Translations under genes and position numbers: made by a program
From: Pseudomonadota bacterium
Lineage (GTDB): Bacteria > Pseudomonadota > Gammaproteobacteria > Burkholderiales > Gallionellaceae
DNA length: 64,000 nt
Direction of reading: 5' to 3'
NCBI GenBank assembly: GCA_021782365.1
Contig: JAJXVB010000001.1
Coordinates: 248,001 to 312,000, forward strand
Part shown: positions 55,987 through 63,631 of the stretch, one piece after another
Layout of the letters: each line of letters begins with the position of its first letter
How positions within the stretch are numbered: the stretch's first letter is position 1
The notes under the pieces: model-generated
Databases searched by the model: none
Told to the model about the DNA's origin: nothing
The model's input: only the letters and a program-made list of their open reading frames with translations

Positions 55987-56389
55987 GCTTGACGCAGTTG
56001 GCGTAGATGTAGAGGGAATGGTCGTGCAGTTCGAAACCGCGCTCTGCAGCCGCCTTCTTCTGACGCTGCTCTATGGTCGCATCATAGAATTCCTCCACCC
56101 TCCCGCACTGCAGGCACACGATGTGGTCGTGATGATCCCCCTGGTTGAGCTCGAAGACCGACTTGTCGCCTTCGAAATGGTGCTTGACCAGAAGCCCCGC
56201 CTGTTCGAACTGGTTGAGCACCCTGTATACGGTCGCAAGCCCGACATCGTCGCCGCTTGCGAGCAGTTTCTTGTAGACGTCCTCCGCGCTCAGATGGCGC
56301 TCGCTGCCGCTTTCGAACAGGCTGAGCACCTTGAGTCTGGGAAGCGTTGACTTAAGCCCTGCGCTTTTGAGATGGGACAATTCGTTCAT
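55964..56389 (-). CDS. fur: Fur family transcriptional regulator
   Basis: The 141-residue protein starts at the ATG at 56389, preceded by GGAGG; the longer frame is not coding-like. It has the Fur winged helix (TLPRLKVLSLF; LATVYRVLNQFEQAG) and the metal-binding dimerisation domain (GDHHDHIVCLQCGRVEEFYD, with CxxC). The C-terminal CVKPKC is a second cysteine pair. Fur represses iron-uptake genes when loaded with ferrous iron; the overall pattern fits Fur proper better than Zur or PerR, but this is not proven. A Fur box lies between it and the divergent iron-uptake genes. Confidence 0.9.
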   Translation of the reverse strand: MNELSHLKSAGLKSTLPRLKVLSLFESGSERHLSAEDVYKKLLASGDDVGLATVYRVLNQFEQAGLLVKHHFEGDKSVFELNQGDHHDHIVCLQCGRVEEFYDATIEQRQKKAAAERGFELHDHSLYIYANCVKPKCQYRN

Positions 56390-56419
56390 GGCGATGCCTC
56401 CGCATGATGGTGTTGGCGA

Positions 56420-56425
56420 ATTATA
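56420..56425 (-). promoter_or_regulatory. -10 element of the Fur-family gene
   Basis: On the minus strand TATAAT with an upstream TGC forms an extended consensus -10, 31 nt before the ATG. A loose -35 (TTGTAA) lies 19 nt upstream. Confidence 0.6.
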
Positions 56426-56438
56426 GCAAAGAAAGTTG

Positions 56439-56467
56439 TTGCAATTACAAATGAGAATGATTAGCAT
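56439..56467 (+). promoter_or_regulatory. Promoter of the cupredoxin-FTR1 cluster
   Basis: TTGCAA (56439-56444), a 17-nt spacer and TAGCAT (56462-56467) lie 29 nt before the cupredoxin start. The -10 is buried in the Fur box, so repressor binding should block RNA polymerase. Confidence 0.6.
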
Positions 56468-56471
56468 TAGC
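56453..56471. promoter_or_regulatory. Fur box
   Basis: GAGAATGATTAGCATTAGC matches the 19-bp Fur consensus (GATAATGATAATCATTATC) at 15 positions. It overlaps the -10 of the cupredoxin promoter and lies upstream of the divergent Fur gene's promoter, so it could control both. Confidence 0.75.
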
Positions 56472-56496
56472 ATAATCATTTAAAAAAGGATGTGAC

Positions 56497-56829
56497 ATGC
56501 GACTAATCTTATCTCTGCTGGCGGGCGCAGCCCTCCTGAACAATGCGGCTCAGGCCGCCGACGAAGTCACCCTGACAGTCGATCACCAGAAGTTCACCCC
56601 TGCCCAATTCAGCATCCCGGCTGGCGTCAAGACAAAAATCGTGATCCGCAACCAGGATAGCGTTCCAGTCGAATTCGAAAGCTATGATCTCTCGCGCGAA
56701 ATCATCGTGCCGGGTCATGGCGAGACCACCATCTATGTCGGACCTCTGGAATCCGGGAACTATCAGTTCTTCAACGATTTCGACCATGACATGAAGGGCA
56801 GCATCACCGTCAAGGCAAAGGGGAACTGA
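56497..56829 (+). CDS. Periplasmic cupredoxin-domain protein
   Basis: The 110-residue protein has a signal peptide (MRLILSLLAGAALLNNAAQA) and a small cupredoxin domain (VTLTVDHQKFTPAQFSIPAG; VIRNQDSVPVEFESYDL). It lacks the Met/His/Cys set of a classical blue-copper site at its end, as do EfeO-type cupredoxin domains. It probably supplies or oxidises ferrous iron for the FTR1 permease 2 nt downstream. It is the first gene after the Fur box and is predicted iron-repressed. Confidence 0.85.
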   Translation: MRLILSLLAGAALLNNAAQAADEVTLTVDHQKFTPAQFSIPAGVKTKIVIRNQDSVPVEFESYDLSREIIVPGHGETTIYVGPLESGNYQFFNDFDHDMKGSITVKAKGN

Positions 56830-56831
56830 TC

Positions 56832-57653
56832 ATGCTCGCAACCGCGATCATCATGTTTCGCGAAGTGCTTGAGGCCTCCCTCATCATCGCCATCGTGCTC
56901 GGAGCCAGCAGAGGCATAGAAAATCGCGGGCGCTGGGTTGCATCGGGCGCGATGCTCGGGCTTATGGGGGCAGCCATCGTCGCACTTCTCGCCAATGCCG
57001 CATCGACCGAATTCTCCGGAAACGCGCAGGCCCTGCTCAATGCGACAGTCCTGCTCGGCGCAGTCGCAATGCTGACCTGGCACAACGTCTGGATGAGCGC
57101 GCATGGCAGACAGCTGTCGTCGGAAGTCAAGGCGGTCGGCTCGGATGTCGAATCCGGACAACGCCCGATGGCCGCGCTGATGCTCATCACGCTGGCGGCC
57201 GTGATGAGAGAAGGCTCGGAGGCGGTGCTTTTTCTCTGGGCGATCGCAACCGGCGGCGAACAGGGCGCGAGCATGCTGATCGGAGGATTGGGCGGCGTCA
57301 TATCCGGCATCCTGGTGGGTATGCTTTTGTATCTAGGGCTTTTGCGCATCCCGACCAGGCATTTCTTCGGCGTCACGAGCTGGCTGATCTTGCTGCTTGC
57401 CGCAGGACTTGCGGCTCAGGCTGCGGGCTTTTTGAATCAGGTGGGTCTATTGCCATCATTGGGCAACAGCATCTGGAACACCTCAGGCATCCTTAGCCAG
57501 AACAGCCTGTTCGGGCAATTCCTGCACGTGCTGATCGGCTACATCGCGCGCCCTTCAGGCATACAGGTCGTGTTTTATTTGGGCACCTTCGCGAGCATTT
57601 TCCTGCTGATGCGCACCTACGGGGGAAACCGCAAGAAAAAGGCAAGTTTATGA
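56832..57653 (+). CDS. FTR1 family iron permease
   Basis: The 273-residue membrane protein has seven hydrophobic helices. The two REXXE iron-binding motifs of FTR1/EfeU are visible: REVLE at residues 10-14 and REGSE at 126-130. FTR1 proteins import ferric iron coupled to an oxidase-like partner; the partner here is the cupredoxin, giving an EfeUO-like pair without the DyP peroxidase EfeB. It overlaps the next gene by 4 nt. Confidence 0.93.
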   Translation: MLATAIIMFREVLEASLIIAIVLGASRGIENRGRWVASGAMLGLMGAAIVALLANAASTEFSGNAQALLNATVLLGAVAMLTWHNVWMSAHGRQLSSEVKAVGSDVESGQRPMAALMLITLAAVMREGSEAVLFLWAIATGGEQGASMLIGGLGGVISGILVGMLLYLGLLRIPTRHFFGVTSWLILLLAAGLAAQAAGFLNQVGLLPSLGNSIWNTSGILSQNSLFGQFLHVLIGYIARPSGIQVVFYLGTFASIFLLMRTYGGNRKKKASL

Positions 57654-58369
57654 AAAGGATATCAGCTGCAGCGCTGCTCCTTTGCGCGAGCACGGCCCAT
57701 GCGGACAACGACTTCATCGTCTATTCTCCGACTGTCGTAGAGGGCCAGACCGAAGTCGAGACATACGGCTTCAACACCAAGGATGGACGCAGCACGCTAA
57801 ACGGCGCGAGCGGATACAACATCTCGGTCGCGCACAGCTTCACGAGCTGGTGGAAGGCGGAAGCCTATGTCGGGGAATTCAATCGTGATCCGGGAGGCCA
57901 GTCTCACCCTTCCGGTTACGAGCTGGAGAACACATTCCAGCTGACATCGCCCGGAGAATACTGGGCCAATGTCGGCTTCCTCGCAGCCTATGCGCACAGC
58001 AAGCTGCAGGGCGTGCCAAGCACGCTGGAATTCGGCCCGCTGATCGAAAAGATAACCGGACATGTAGACCAGCGGTTCAACCTCATATTCGGCAAGGAGA
58101 TCGGCGCCGGTCAAAGCAGCGCCTACGCATACCGCGCGGCCTACAGCATGGGCTACAACATCAACGAAGGGCGCTCAACCTATACGCCCGGCATGGAAGT
58201 CTATCTGCGCCCCGCGGACAATGCCTACCAGATCGGCCCCGTGTTCTCGGGCGAGCTGAGGTCTCGGGGAGGCAAGGAGATGGAATACAGCCTGGGCGTC
58301 GTGTTCGGGGTCAATCCTGGCGCGCCCGCCAAGACACTTCTGGCCAGACTGGAATACGAATTCTTCTGA
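57650..58369 (+). CDS. Predicted outer-membrane beta-barrel protein of the iron cluster
   Basis: The 239-residue protein has a signal peptide (MKRISAAALLLCASTAHA). The mature part is rich in alternating aromatic/polar strands (WKAEAYVGEFNRD, WANVGFLAAYAHSK, YTPGMEVYLRPADN) and ends LARLEYEFF, a C-terminal phenylalanine signal for BamA insertion. I know no named family. It overlaps the FTR1 gene by 4 nt and so should be iron-regulated. It may be an iron-related pore or sensor, but this is inference. Confidence 0.7.
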   Translation: MKRISAAALLLCASTAHADNDFIVYSPTVVEGQTEVETYGFNTKDGRSTLNGASGYNISVAHSFTSWWKAEAYVGEFNRDPGGQSHPSGYELENTFQLTSPGEYWANVGFLAAYAHSKLQGVPSTLEFGPLIEKITGHVDQRFNLIFGKEIGAGQSSAYAYRAAYSMGYNINEGRSTYTPGMEVYLRPADNAYQIGPVFSGELRSRGGKEMEYSLGVVFGVNPGAPAKTLLARLEYEFF

Positions 58370-58375
58370 TGGATT

Positions 58376-59344
58376 TCAGATCTGACCGTAATCCAGGTAG
58401 GTGATCATGTTTCGCCCCTGGTTCTTGGAAAGATAAAGCGCATTGTCGGCCGACTTGACCAGCATCTCCGGCGTCAATCCTGTGGTGGGCTGGACGCTGG
58501 AGATGCCGCAACTCACCGTCACATGCCCGTATGGGGAATCCTTGTGCGGCAGATTGAGCCTTTCAACCTGCCGGCGGATGCGATCTGCGACGAGGTTCGC
58601 GCCGCTTTCAGTAGTCTCGGACAGGATCATCACGAACTCTTCTCCGCCGTAACGCGCGACCAGGTCACCCGGACGCGGAGCTGCGCGGGAGACCTCATTG
58701 GCAACCGCGACCAGACAGTCGTCTCCCTCCTGATGCCCGTACCTGTCGTTGTATTTCTTGAAGTAATCCACGTCCAGCATCACGATGGACAAAGGCTTGC
58801 TAAGCCTCAGACAGCGCCGCCATTCGCGCGCCAAGGACATGTCGAACATGCGGCGATTGGCGATGCCGGTCAAACCATCCGTCATGGAAAGCCGCTGCAA
58901 TTCCTGATTCGCATCGTTCAGCTGGCCCGCGAGCTTCACCAGAGCGCGCTGCATCTGCACCAGGCGGTACATCGCGCGCACCTTGGCCTGTACGACCACG
59001 CTGCCGACAGGTTTCATGATGTAATCGTCGCCACCGACCTCTATGCCTCGCGCAAGATCCTCGTCCTTGGACATCACGCTCAAAAAGATGATCGCGGTCC
59101 ACTCGTCCTTGCCCTGCAGCCTGCGGATTTCCTTCGCGACTTCATAGCCATCGGTATCGGGCAATATGATGTCGAGCAATACGATGTCGGGACGCTCGCG
59201 GTTGTATATCTCTATCGCATCCTTGCCGTTTTCGGCCAGGAAAGGCTGAACGCCCATATTTTCGATATATCCGGAAATCGCCTTGAGCGCGACCTTGCTG
59301 TCTTCGACAACCAGAACTTTCAGCTTGCTTAATCTTTTTGCCAT
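58376..59344 (-). CDS. Response regulator with GGDEF diguanylate cyclase output
   Basis: The 322-residue protein has a receiver domain (residues 8-125, phospho-acceptor D58 in VLLDIILPDTDG) and a GGDEF domain (about 160-315). The active site is GGEEF in VARYGGEEFVMIL, and an RxxD inhibitory site (RPGD) precedes it by five residues. It should make cyclic di-GMP when phosphorylated by an unknown kinase. No kinase gene is adjacent, so it is an orphan. It converges with the outer-membrane gene, 6 nt apart. Confidence 0.93.
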   Translation of the reverse strand: MAKRLSKLKVLVVEDSKVALKAISGYIENMGVQPFLAENGKDAIEIYNRERPDIVLLDIILPDTDGYEVAKEIRRLQGKDEWTAIIFLSVMSKDEDLARGIEVGGDDYIMKPVGSVVVQAKVRAMYRLVQMQRALVKLAGQLNDANQELQRLSMTDGLTGIANRRMFDMSLAREWRRCLRLSKPLSIVMLDVDYFKKYNDRYGHQEGDDCLVAVANEVSRAAPRPGDLVARYGGEEFVMILSETTESGANLVADRIRRQVERLNLPHKDSPYGHVTVSCGISSVQPTTGLTPEMLVKSADNALYLSKNQGRNMITYLDYGQI

Positions 59345-59419
59345 TGCGCCTGTTTCCGTTTACTCGAACATACCCACCCGGCTCCTTTGAACAGGAACCT
59401 CAAACAGGGGCTTTAGCAT

Positions 59420-60580
59420 TCAACCGCGGTGCATCGAAACTGCCTGTGCATTCGCGCTCTCTATCCACTTCTTGACACGGTTCGCATCGCCGATGCGGGT
59501 GCTCTTCCCGACAGAGTCGAGCAGAACGATGATGACCGGACGCCGGCGGATTTGCGCCTGCATGACCAGACAACGTCCCGCCTCGTTGATGAATCCGGTC
59601 TTGCTAAGACCGATTTCCCACGAGTTGCTCTTGACCAGGGGATTGGTATTGTTGAAGAGTAGCTCCCTTCCGCGCTTAGCCTCCATGATGCGCGATGCAG
59701 TGGTCGTGAACTGGTGTATCAGCTTGTAATTGCGCGCGGCGGAAACCATCTTAACGAGGTCGCGCGCAGTCGAGACGTTCTGGCTGTTCAAACCTGTCGG
59801 ATCGCGGAAAGTCGTGTTCGTCATGCCGAGCTCGCGCGCCTTCGCGTTCATGGCCGCAACGGCAGCCGCCTTCCCGCCCGGATAGTAGCGCGCCAGTGCA
59901 GAAGCAGCGCGATTCTCCGAAGACATAAGCGCGAGATTCAGCATTTCCCTGCGCGTGAAGGTCGTGCCGACTGACAGCCGCGAATGTGTGCCCTTGAGCA
60001 TGTCGAGATCCTCTTCGGAAACGCGGATCTCCTCGTCAAGGTCGGGTTTTGAATCCAGGACCACCATCGCCGTCATGAGCTTGGTGATGGACGCAATCGG
60101 CGTGATCTGATCGGGGTTCTTGGTGTATAGGGGTCTCTGCGTCTCCTCGTCGTATACCAGCGCATAGGAAGAACGCAGTTTCGGGCTTGAATGCGGCTGA
60201 AAAAGGCTTAATCGGGTGTCGTACTTCATCGCAAGGCTTGCGTCATGCGCCGCAGCCGGCTTCTCATTTCCCTCCGGAACATTCGCGGAAATTGCTTTTG
60301 GGTGATCCGCTACAGGCGTCGCATCCAGAATCACCGCAACCCTGGCAGCCTCAGGCTCGCTCACCTTGCTTTTTTGCGATTCTTGGTGGGAAGCGATCTT
60401 GTGATGATGAGGCTTGTGATGCCGAACGATCTTATGATGATGGACCGCCTTGTGATGGGATTTTTTATGGTGTTTGACGTGATGCCTGGCTGGTTCGCTG
60501 CTCTTATTACCGTCATTTTCACCAGCTTGTGCAATCATCGCATGGCCGGCCAGCACGCAGATCAGTAATATTTTTTTCAT
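59420..60580 (-). CDS. D-alanyl-D-alanine peptidase (PBP7/PbpG-like) with histidine-rich leader
   Basis: The 386-residue protein starts at the ATG at 60580 with a signal peptide (MKKILLICVLAGHAMIAQA). Residues 31-65 are an unusual His/Lys-rich tract (15 His in 33 residues, for example HHKPHHH). The serine peptidase domain begins after a linker: SxxK is S164-K167 (ASITKLMTAM), then SSENRAASALA (SxN) and SKTGFINEAG (KTG). PBP7-type enzymes cut peptide cross-links in peptidoglycan. The His tract is not part of the usual family and may bind zinc, nickel or another metal. Confidence 0.9.
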   Translation of the reverse strand: MKKILLICVLAGHAMIAQAGENDGNKSSEPARHHVKHHKKSHHKAVHHHKIVRHHKPHHHKIASHQESQKSKVSEPEAARVAVILDATPVADHPKAISANVPEGNEKPAAAHDASLAMKYDTRLSLFQPHSSPKLRSSYALVYDEETQRPLYTKNPDQITPIASITKLMTAMVVLDSKPDLDEEIRVSEEDLDMLKGTHSRLSVGTTFTRREMLNLALMSSENRAASALARYYPGGKAAAVAAMNAKARELGMTNTTFRDPTGLNSQNVSTARDLVKMVSAARNYKLIHQFTTTASRIMEAKRGRELLFNNTNPLVKSNSWEIGLSKTGFINEAGRCLVMQAQIRRRPVIIVLLDSVGKSTRIGDANRVKKWIESANAQAVSMHRG

Positions 60581-60611
60581 TTCATGCTCACTCAAAAACC
60601 CGACGGATAAA

Positions 60612-60639
60612 AGAATACCTAAAAAAAAATATAAATCAA
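60612..60639 (-). promoter_or_regulatory. Promoter of the His-rich peptidase gene
   Basis: On the minus strand TTGATT (60634-60639), a 16-nt spacer dominated by a run of nine T, and TATTCT (60612-60617) precede the peptidase start by 31 nt. The -35 lies in one copy of a 10-bp direct repeat (ATAAATCAAT twice, 60631-60650). The 60581-60747 gap is otherwise AT-rich with no further assignable feature. Confidence 0.45.
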
Positions 60640-60747
60640 TATAAATCAATAAACAGGCTTTTCTTTCTACATATGTTTGTCAAGAACTGCGTCTATTCTC
60701 GCACACAGCGCGATTATAACCCTGTCTTCGACATGAAACGAGGGCGA

Positions 60748-61899
60748 TCAGTCCGAATTTTTTCCATAACCCAGCACACCTATCATCATGCGCACCGCCG
60801 CATAGCTCAACCTTGAAAGCGCATGGGCGCCTCTGTTCACCCTGTTCCAGAGAACGGGATCGATGCGCTCTGCATCTTTCGATATGGCCTGAAAAAGTCT
60901 TTCGCGCAGATCGCTCGCAAATCCCTCATCGGACACGACGAGGTTCGCCTCCCGCGCCAGCAGCAGACTGAATGGATCGATGTTCGAAGAACCCACCGTG
61001 ACCCAGATGTCGTCTATGACCGCCACTTTCGCATGCAAAAAGCTTGGCTGATATTCGTATATCTCGATTCCTGCAGCGAGCAGAGGACCATAAAGCGCAC
61101 GGGTCGCATAGTGCAGCAATCTGTATTCCACCTTGCCTTGCAAAAGCAGAACCACGCGCACGCCGCGTTCTGCCGCCTGCATCAGCGCACGCCGAAACCC
61201 AAGACCCGGCAGGAAATATGCGTTCGCGATCACCACTTCACGGGTAGCATAACCTATCGCCTTCAGATAGGCGCGTTCGATGTCGCGCCTGTGCCTCAGA
61301 TTGTCTCGCAAAAGGACAGCCACATTGGGCAAGGAAGCATGGCGCCCGTTGCCCAGCATGAAGCGCTCCATGCGCTTTCCTCTCGCCCAGGATACGGCAG
61401 CCCATAGCCTGCGCATCACTACATGCACATCCCCTGCCACACTGCCTTCGATGCGCACCGCAAAATCGAAGCGGGGAACGCTTGATCCGCCGTTCCTGTT
61501 TGCATCGTCGATGATGTTGATGCCGCCAATAAAGGCGATCTCGCCATCCAGCACGACCAGCTTGCGATGCAGCCTGCGCAGGCGATGGCGACGCATGCTG
61601 AAGCGATACAGTTCACGCCTGAACCACTGCACATGAACACCTGCAGATTCGAGCCGGGAAAGCCATTCGAAAGGAAAATCCGCAGACCCGAAACCATCCA
61701 TCAAGACGCGCACCGCAACACCTCTTAAGGCTGCACGCTCGAGCGCAGAGCACACTGTGCGGCCGATCTCATCTGAGGCGAAGATGTAAGTTTCCAGATA
61801 GACAAAGCTGCGGCATGCATCGATGTCTGCAAGAAGCCTTGGAAAATACTCCGCTCCGTTTTGCAGCAGCGTAAGCCCGTTTCCGTCTATCTGCCGCAT
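60748..61899 (-). CDS. clsB: Cardiolipin synthase ClsB (phospholipase D family)
   Basis: The 383-residue protein starts at the ATG at 61899, 1 nt after the stop of the EEP gene; the upstream frame overlaps that gene. Two HKD motifs of the PLD superfamily are present: LHRKLVVLDGEIAFIGG and FLHAKVAVIDDIWVTVGSS. ClsB condenses phosphatidylglycerol molecules into cardiolipin at the inner membrane. It lacks N-terminal membrane helices of ClsA, as ClsB does. The preceding EEP gene is the common ClsB partner (ybhP-clsB). Confidence 0.92.
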   Translation of the reverse strand: MRQIDGNGLTLLQNGAEYFPRLLADIDACRSFVYLETYIFASDEIGRTVCSALERAALRGVAVRVLMDGFGSADFPFEWLSRLESAGVHVQWFRRELYRFSMRRHRLRRLHRKLVVLDGEIAFIGGINIIDDANRNGGSSVPRFDFAVRIEGSVAGDVHVVMRRLWAAVSWARGKRMERFMLGNGRHASLPNVAVLLRDNLRHRRDIERAYLKAIGYATREVVIANAYFLPGLGFRRALMQAAERGVRVVLLLQGKVEYRLLHYATRALYGPLLAAGIEIYEYQPSFLHAKVAVIDDIWVTVGSSNIDPFSLLLAREANLVVSDEGFASDLRERLFQAISKDAERIDPVLWNRVNRGAHALSRLSYAAVRMMIGVLGYGKNSD

Positions 61900-61900
61900 C

Positions 61901-62644
61901 TCAGCTGTCGATCTCGAGACTGGCCGAGAGCGCTGCATGATCCGACAAGCGCTGCCAGGCACCTCCCACATGCGCCTCGCTCTTCTTCACACCAAAGCCC
62001 CTGACGTATATGCGATCCAGGCGAAACATCGGCATTCTTGCCGGAAAGCTGCGCGCAAGCTTTCCACCGTGCAGGCTGAACACATCGCGCATGTTCAGTT
62101 CATTTTCGATCACCACGCTTATCCGATTGCGCCAGTCGTTGAAATCGCCCGCAATGATGACGGGCGCATCTTCCGGTATCTCGTTTTTGACATACTCGAT
62201 CAAGGCGGCAGTCTGCGTGCGCCTTCCCTTGGCGAAAAGACCGAAATGCGCGCAAAGGCAATGCACCCGGCGAGACTTCGGAAGCTCTATCTCGCAGTGC
62301 AGCAATCCGCGGCTCTCGAAGCGGTGGGCGGAGATGTCGGTATTGATCATCCTCAAGATGGGATGGACGCTCAGAATCGCATTGCCATGATGCCCCGCCG
62401 CATAGACCGCATTCATCCCGTATGCGAAATGCGGCCAACGCTTTTCGGCGATGAATTCGTGCTGTGCGCCAGCCGGATAATTTTCGAACTGATGAGGATG
62501 AAAATTGTGCGCGCCCTGCACTTCCTGAAGGAAGACGATGTCCGCATCGAGCTCCCGCAGCCTGTCCCTCAGCTCGTGCAAGACCACGCGCTGATTGAAG
62601 TAGGAAAGCCCCTTGTGGATGTTGTAGGTGGCGACTTTGAGCAT
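61901..62644 (-). CDS. Endonuclease/exonuclease/phosphatase family protein (YbhP-like)
   Basis: The 247-residue protein has the EEP fold motifs: VATYNIHKGLSYFNQR near the start, DIVFLQEVQGAHNF (catalytic Glu), IIAGDFNDWRN and RLDRIYVRG, with a SDHAALSASLE ending (catalytic SDH). This family cuts phosphodiester or phosphomonoester bonds in nucleic acids, lipids or inositol phosphates. Its position before clsB suggests membrane-lipid work. No signal peptide is seen. Exact substrate unknown. Confidence 0.88.
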   Translation of the reverse strand: MLKVATYNIHKGLSYFNQRVVLHELRDRLRELDADIVFLQEVQGAHNFHPHQFENYPAGAQHEFIAEKRWPHFAYGMNAVYAAGHHGNAILSVHPILRMINTDISAHRFESRGLLHCEIELPKSRRVHCLCAHFGLFAKGRRTQTAALIEYVKNEIPEDAPVIIAGDFNDWRNRISVVIENELNMRDVFSLHGGKLARSFPARMPMFRLDRIYVRGFGVKKSEAHVGGAWQRLSDHAALSASLEIDS

Positions 62645-62679
62645 GGCGCATATTCTAACAGGCGCCGCACCCTTTCATG

Positions 62680-63627
62680 TCAAGCCACCCGGTTCTGAGG
62701 ATGGCCTGCTACAAAACTCTCTATGTTGTCTATCAGCTGATCGGTGAGCGCCTGCATCGCAGACCGGCCAGACCAGGCGATGTGCGGCGTCAGGATGAAA
62801 TTCGGCAGGTCGATTTCCAGCAAGGGATTGCCTTCAGAAGGTGGCTCCTTGCTCAGCACATCGAATCCTGCTCCCGCGATGCGCTTTGATGCCAGCGCGT
62901 CATGAAGCGCCTTCTCGTCCACCAGTCCGCCCCTTGCGGTATTGATCAGGAGCGCGCTCTGCTTCATGCGCCCAAATTCGGCTTCGCCTATCAGGTTGCG
63001 GGTGGAATCATTGAGGGGCAGATGCAGGGTGATCGCATCGCTTCTTTCAAGCACTTCATGAAATGCAGTGTAACCGGGCCGCACATCCGCACATCCCTTG
63101 TGCTCGGCTATCAACACCTGCATGCCGAAGGCGCGCGCGATCCCGGCTACAGAGCTCCCGATCGCGCCATTTCCAAAGATCCCGAGCGTGCTGCCGTAGA
63201 GATCCTGAACGGGATGGGTGAAAAGACAGAACTGCTTCGCCTTCTGCCACTCCCCACCCCTGATGTCTGAATGAAACGCAAAGAGGTTGCGGCGCAGCGC
63301 GAGCAACATCATGAACACATGCTCGGGCACGGTGTGCACCGAATAGTTGCGTATGTTGGACACGACGATGCCGCGCTCTTTGCAGCAGGCAAGGTCGATA
63401 TGATCCGTACCCGTCGCGGCGACCGCGATCATTTTTAGCCTGGGCAGGCGCTCAAGAACTTCCCTGCGCAGCGCCACCTTGTTGGTGATCGCGACGGTCG
63501 CATCGATCAGGCGGGATGCGACATCATCATGAGAAGTTGCAGGATAGGACTCCCACTGATGGGCGAATTTCGGAAGAGGCAGATTCGCAATCAGCGTATC
63601 CGAATCGAGAAATACGATGCGCTCCAT
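62680..63627 (-). CDS. D-2-hydroxyacid dehydrogenase (HprA-like)
   Basis: The 315-residue protein is of the D-isomer 2-hydroxyacid dehydrogenase family. NAD-binding motif GIFGNGAIGSSVAGIARAFG is near residue 173, the substrate Arg is in NTARGGLVDEKAL, and the catalytic His in LTPHIAWSGRSAM. Glycerate/hydroxypyruvate reductase activity fits the downstream neighbour, a tartronate-semialdehyde-reductase-like gene, but phosphoglycerate or other substrates are possible. It starts 4 nt after that gene's stop. Confidence 0.88.
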   Translation of the reverse strand: MERIVFLDSDTLIANLPLPKFAHQWESYPATSHDDVASRLIDATVAITNKVALRREVLERLPRLKMIAVAATGTDHIDLACCKERGIVVSNIRNYSVHTVPEHVFMMLLALRRNLFAFHSDIRGGEWQKAKQFCLFTHPVQDLYGSTLGIFGNGAIGSSVAGIARAFGMQVLIAEHKGCADVRPGYTAFHEVLERSDAITLHLPLNDSTRNLIGEAEFGRMKQSALLINTARGGLVDEKALHDALASKRIAGAGFDVLSKEPPSEGNPLLEIDLPNFILTPHIAWSGRSAMQALTDQLIDNIESFVAGHPQNRVA

Positions 63628-63631
63628 GTCC

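Noticed and set aside
59345-59419. Hairpin GGCTCCT/AGGAACC after the peptidase gene as terminator
   Set aside because: The stem has a mismatch and there is no U-run.
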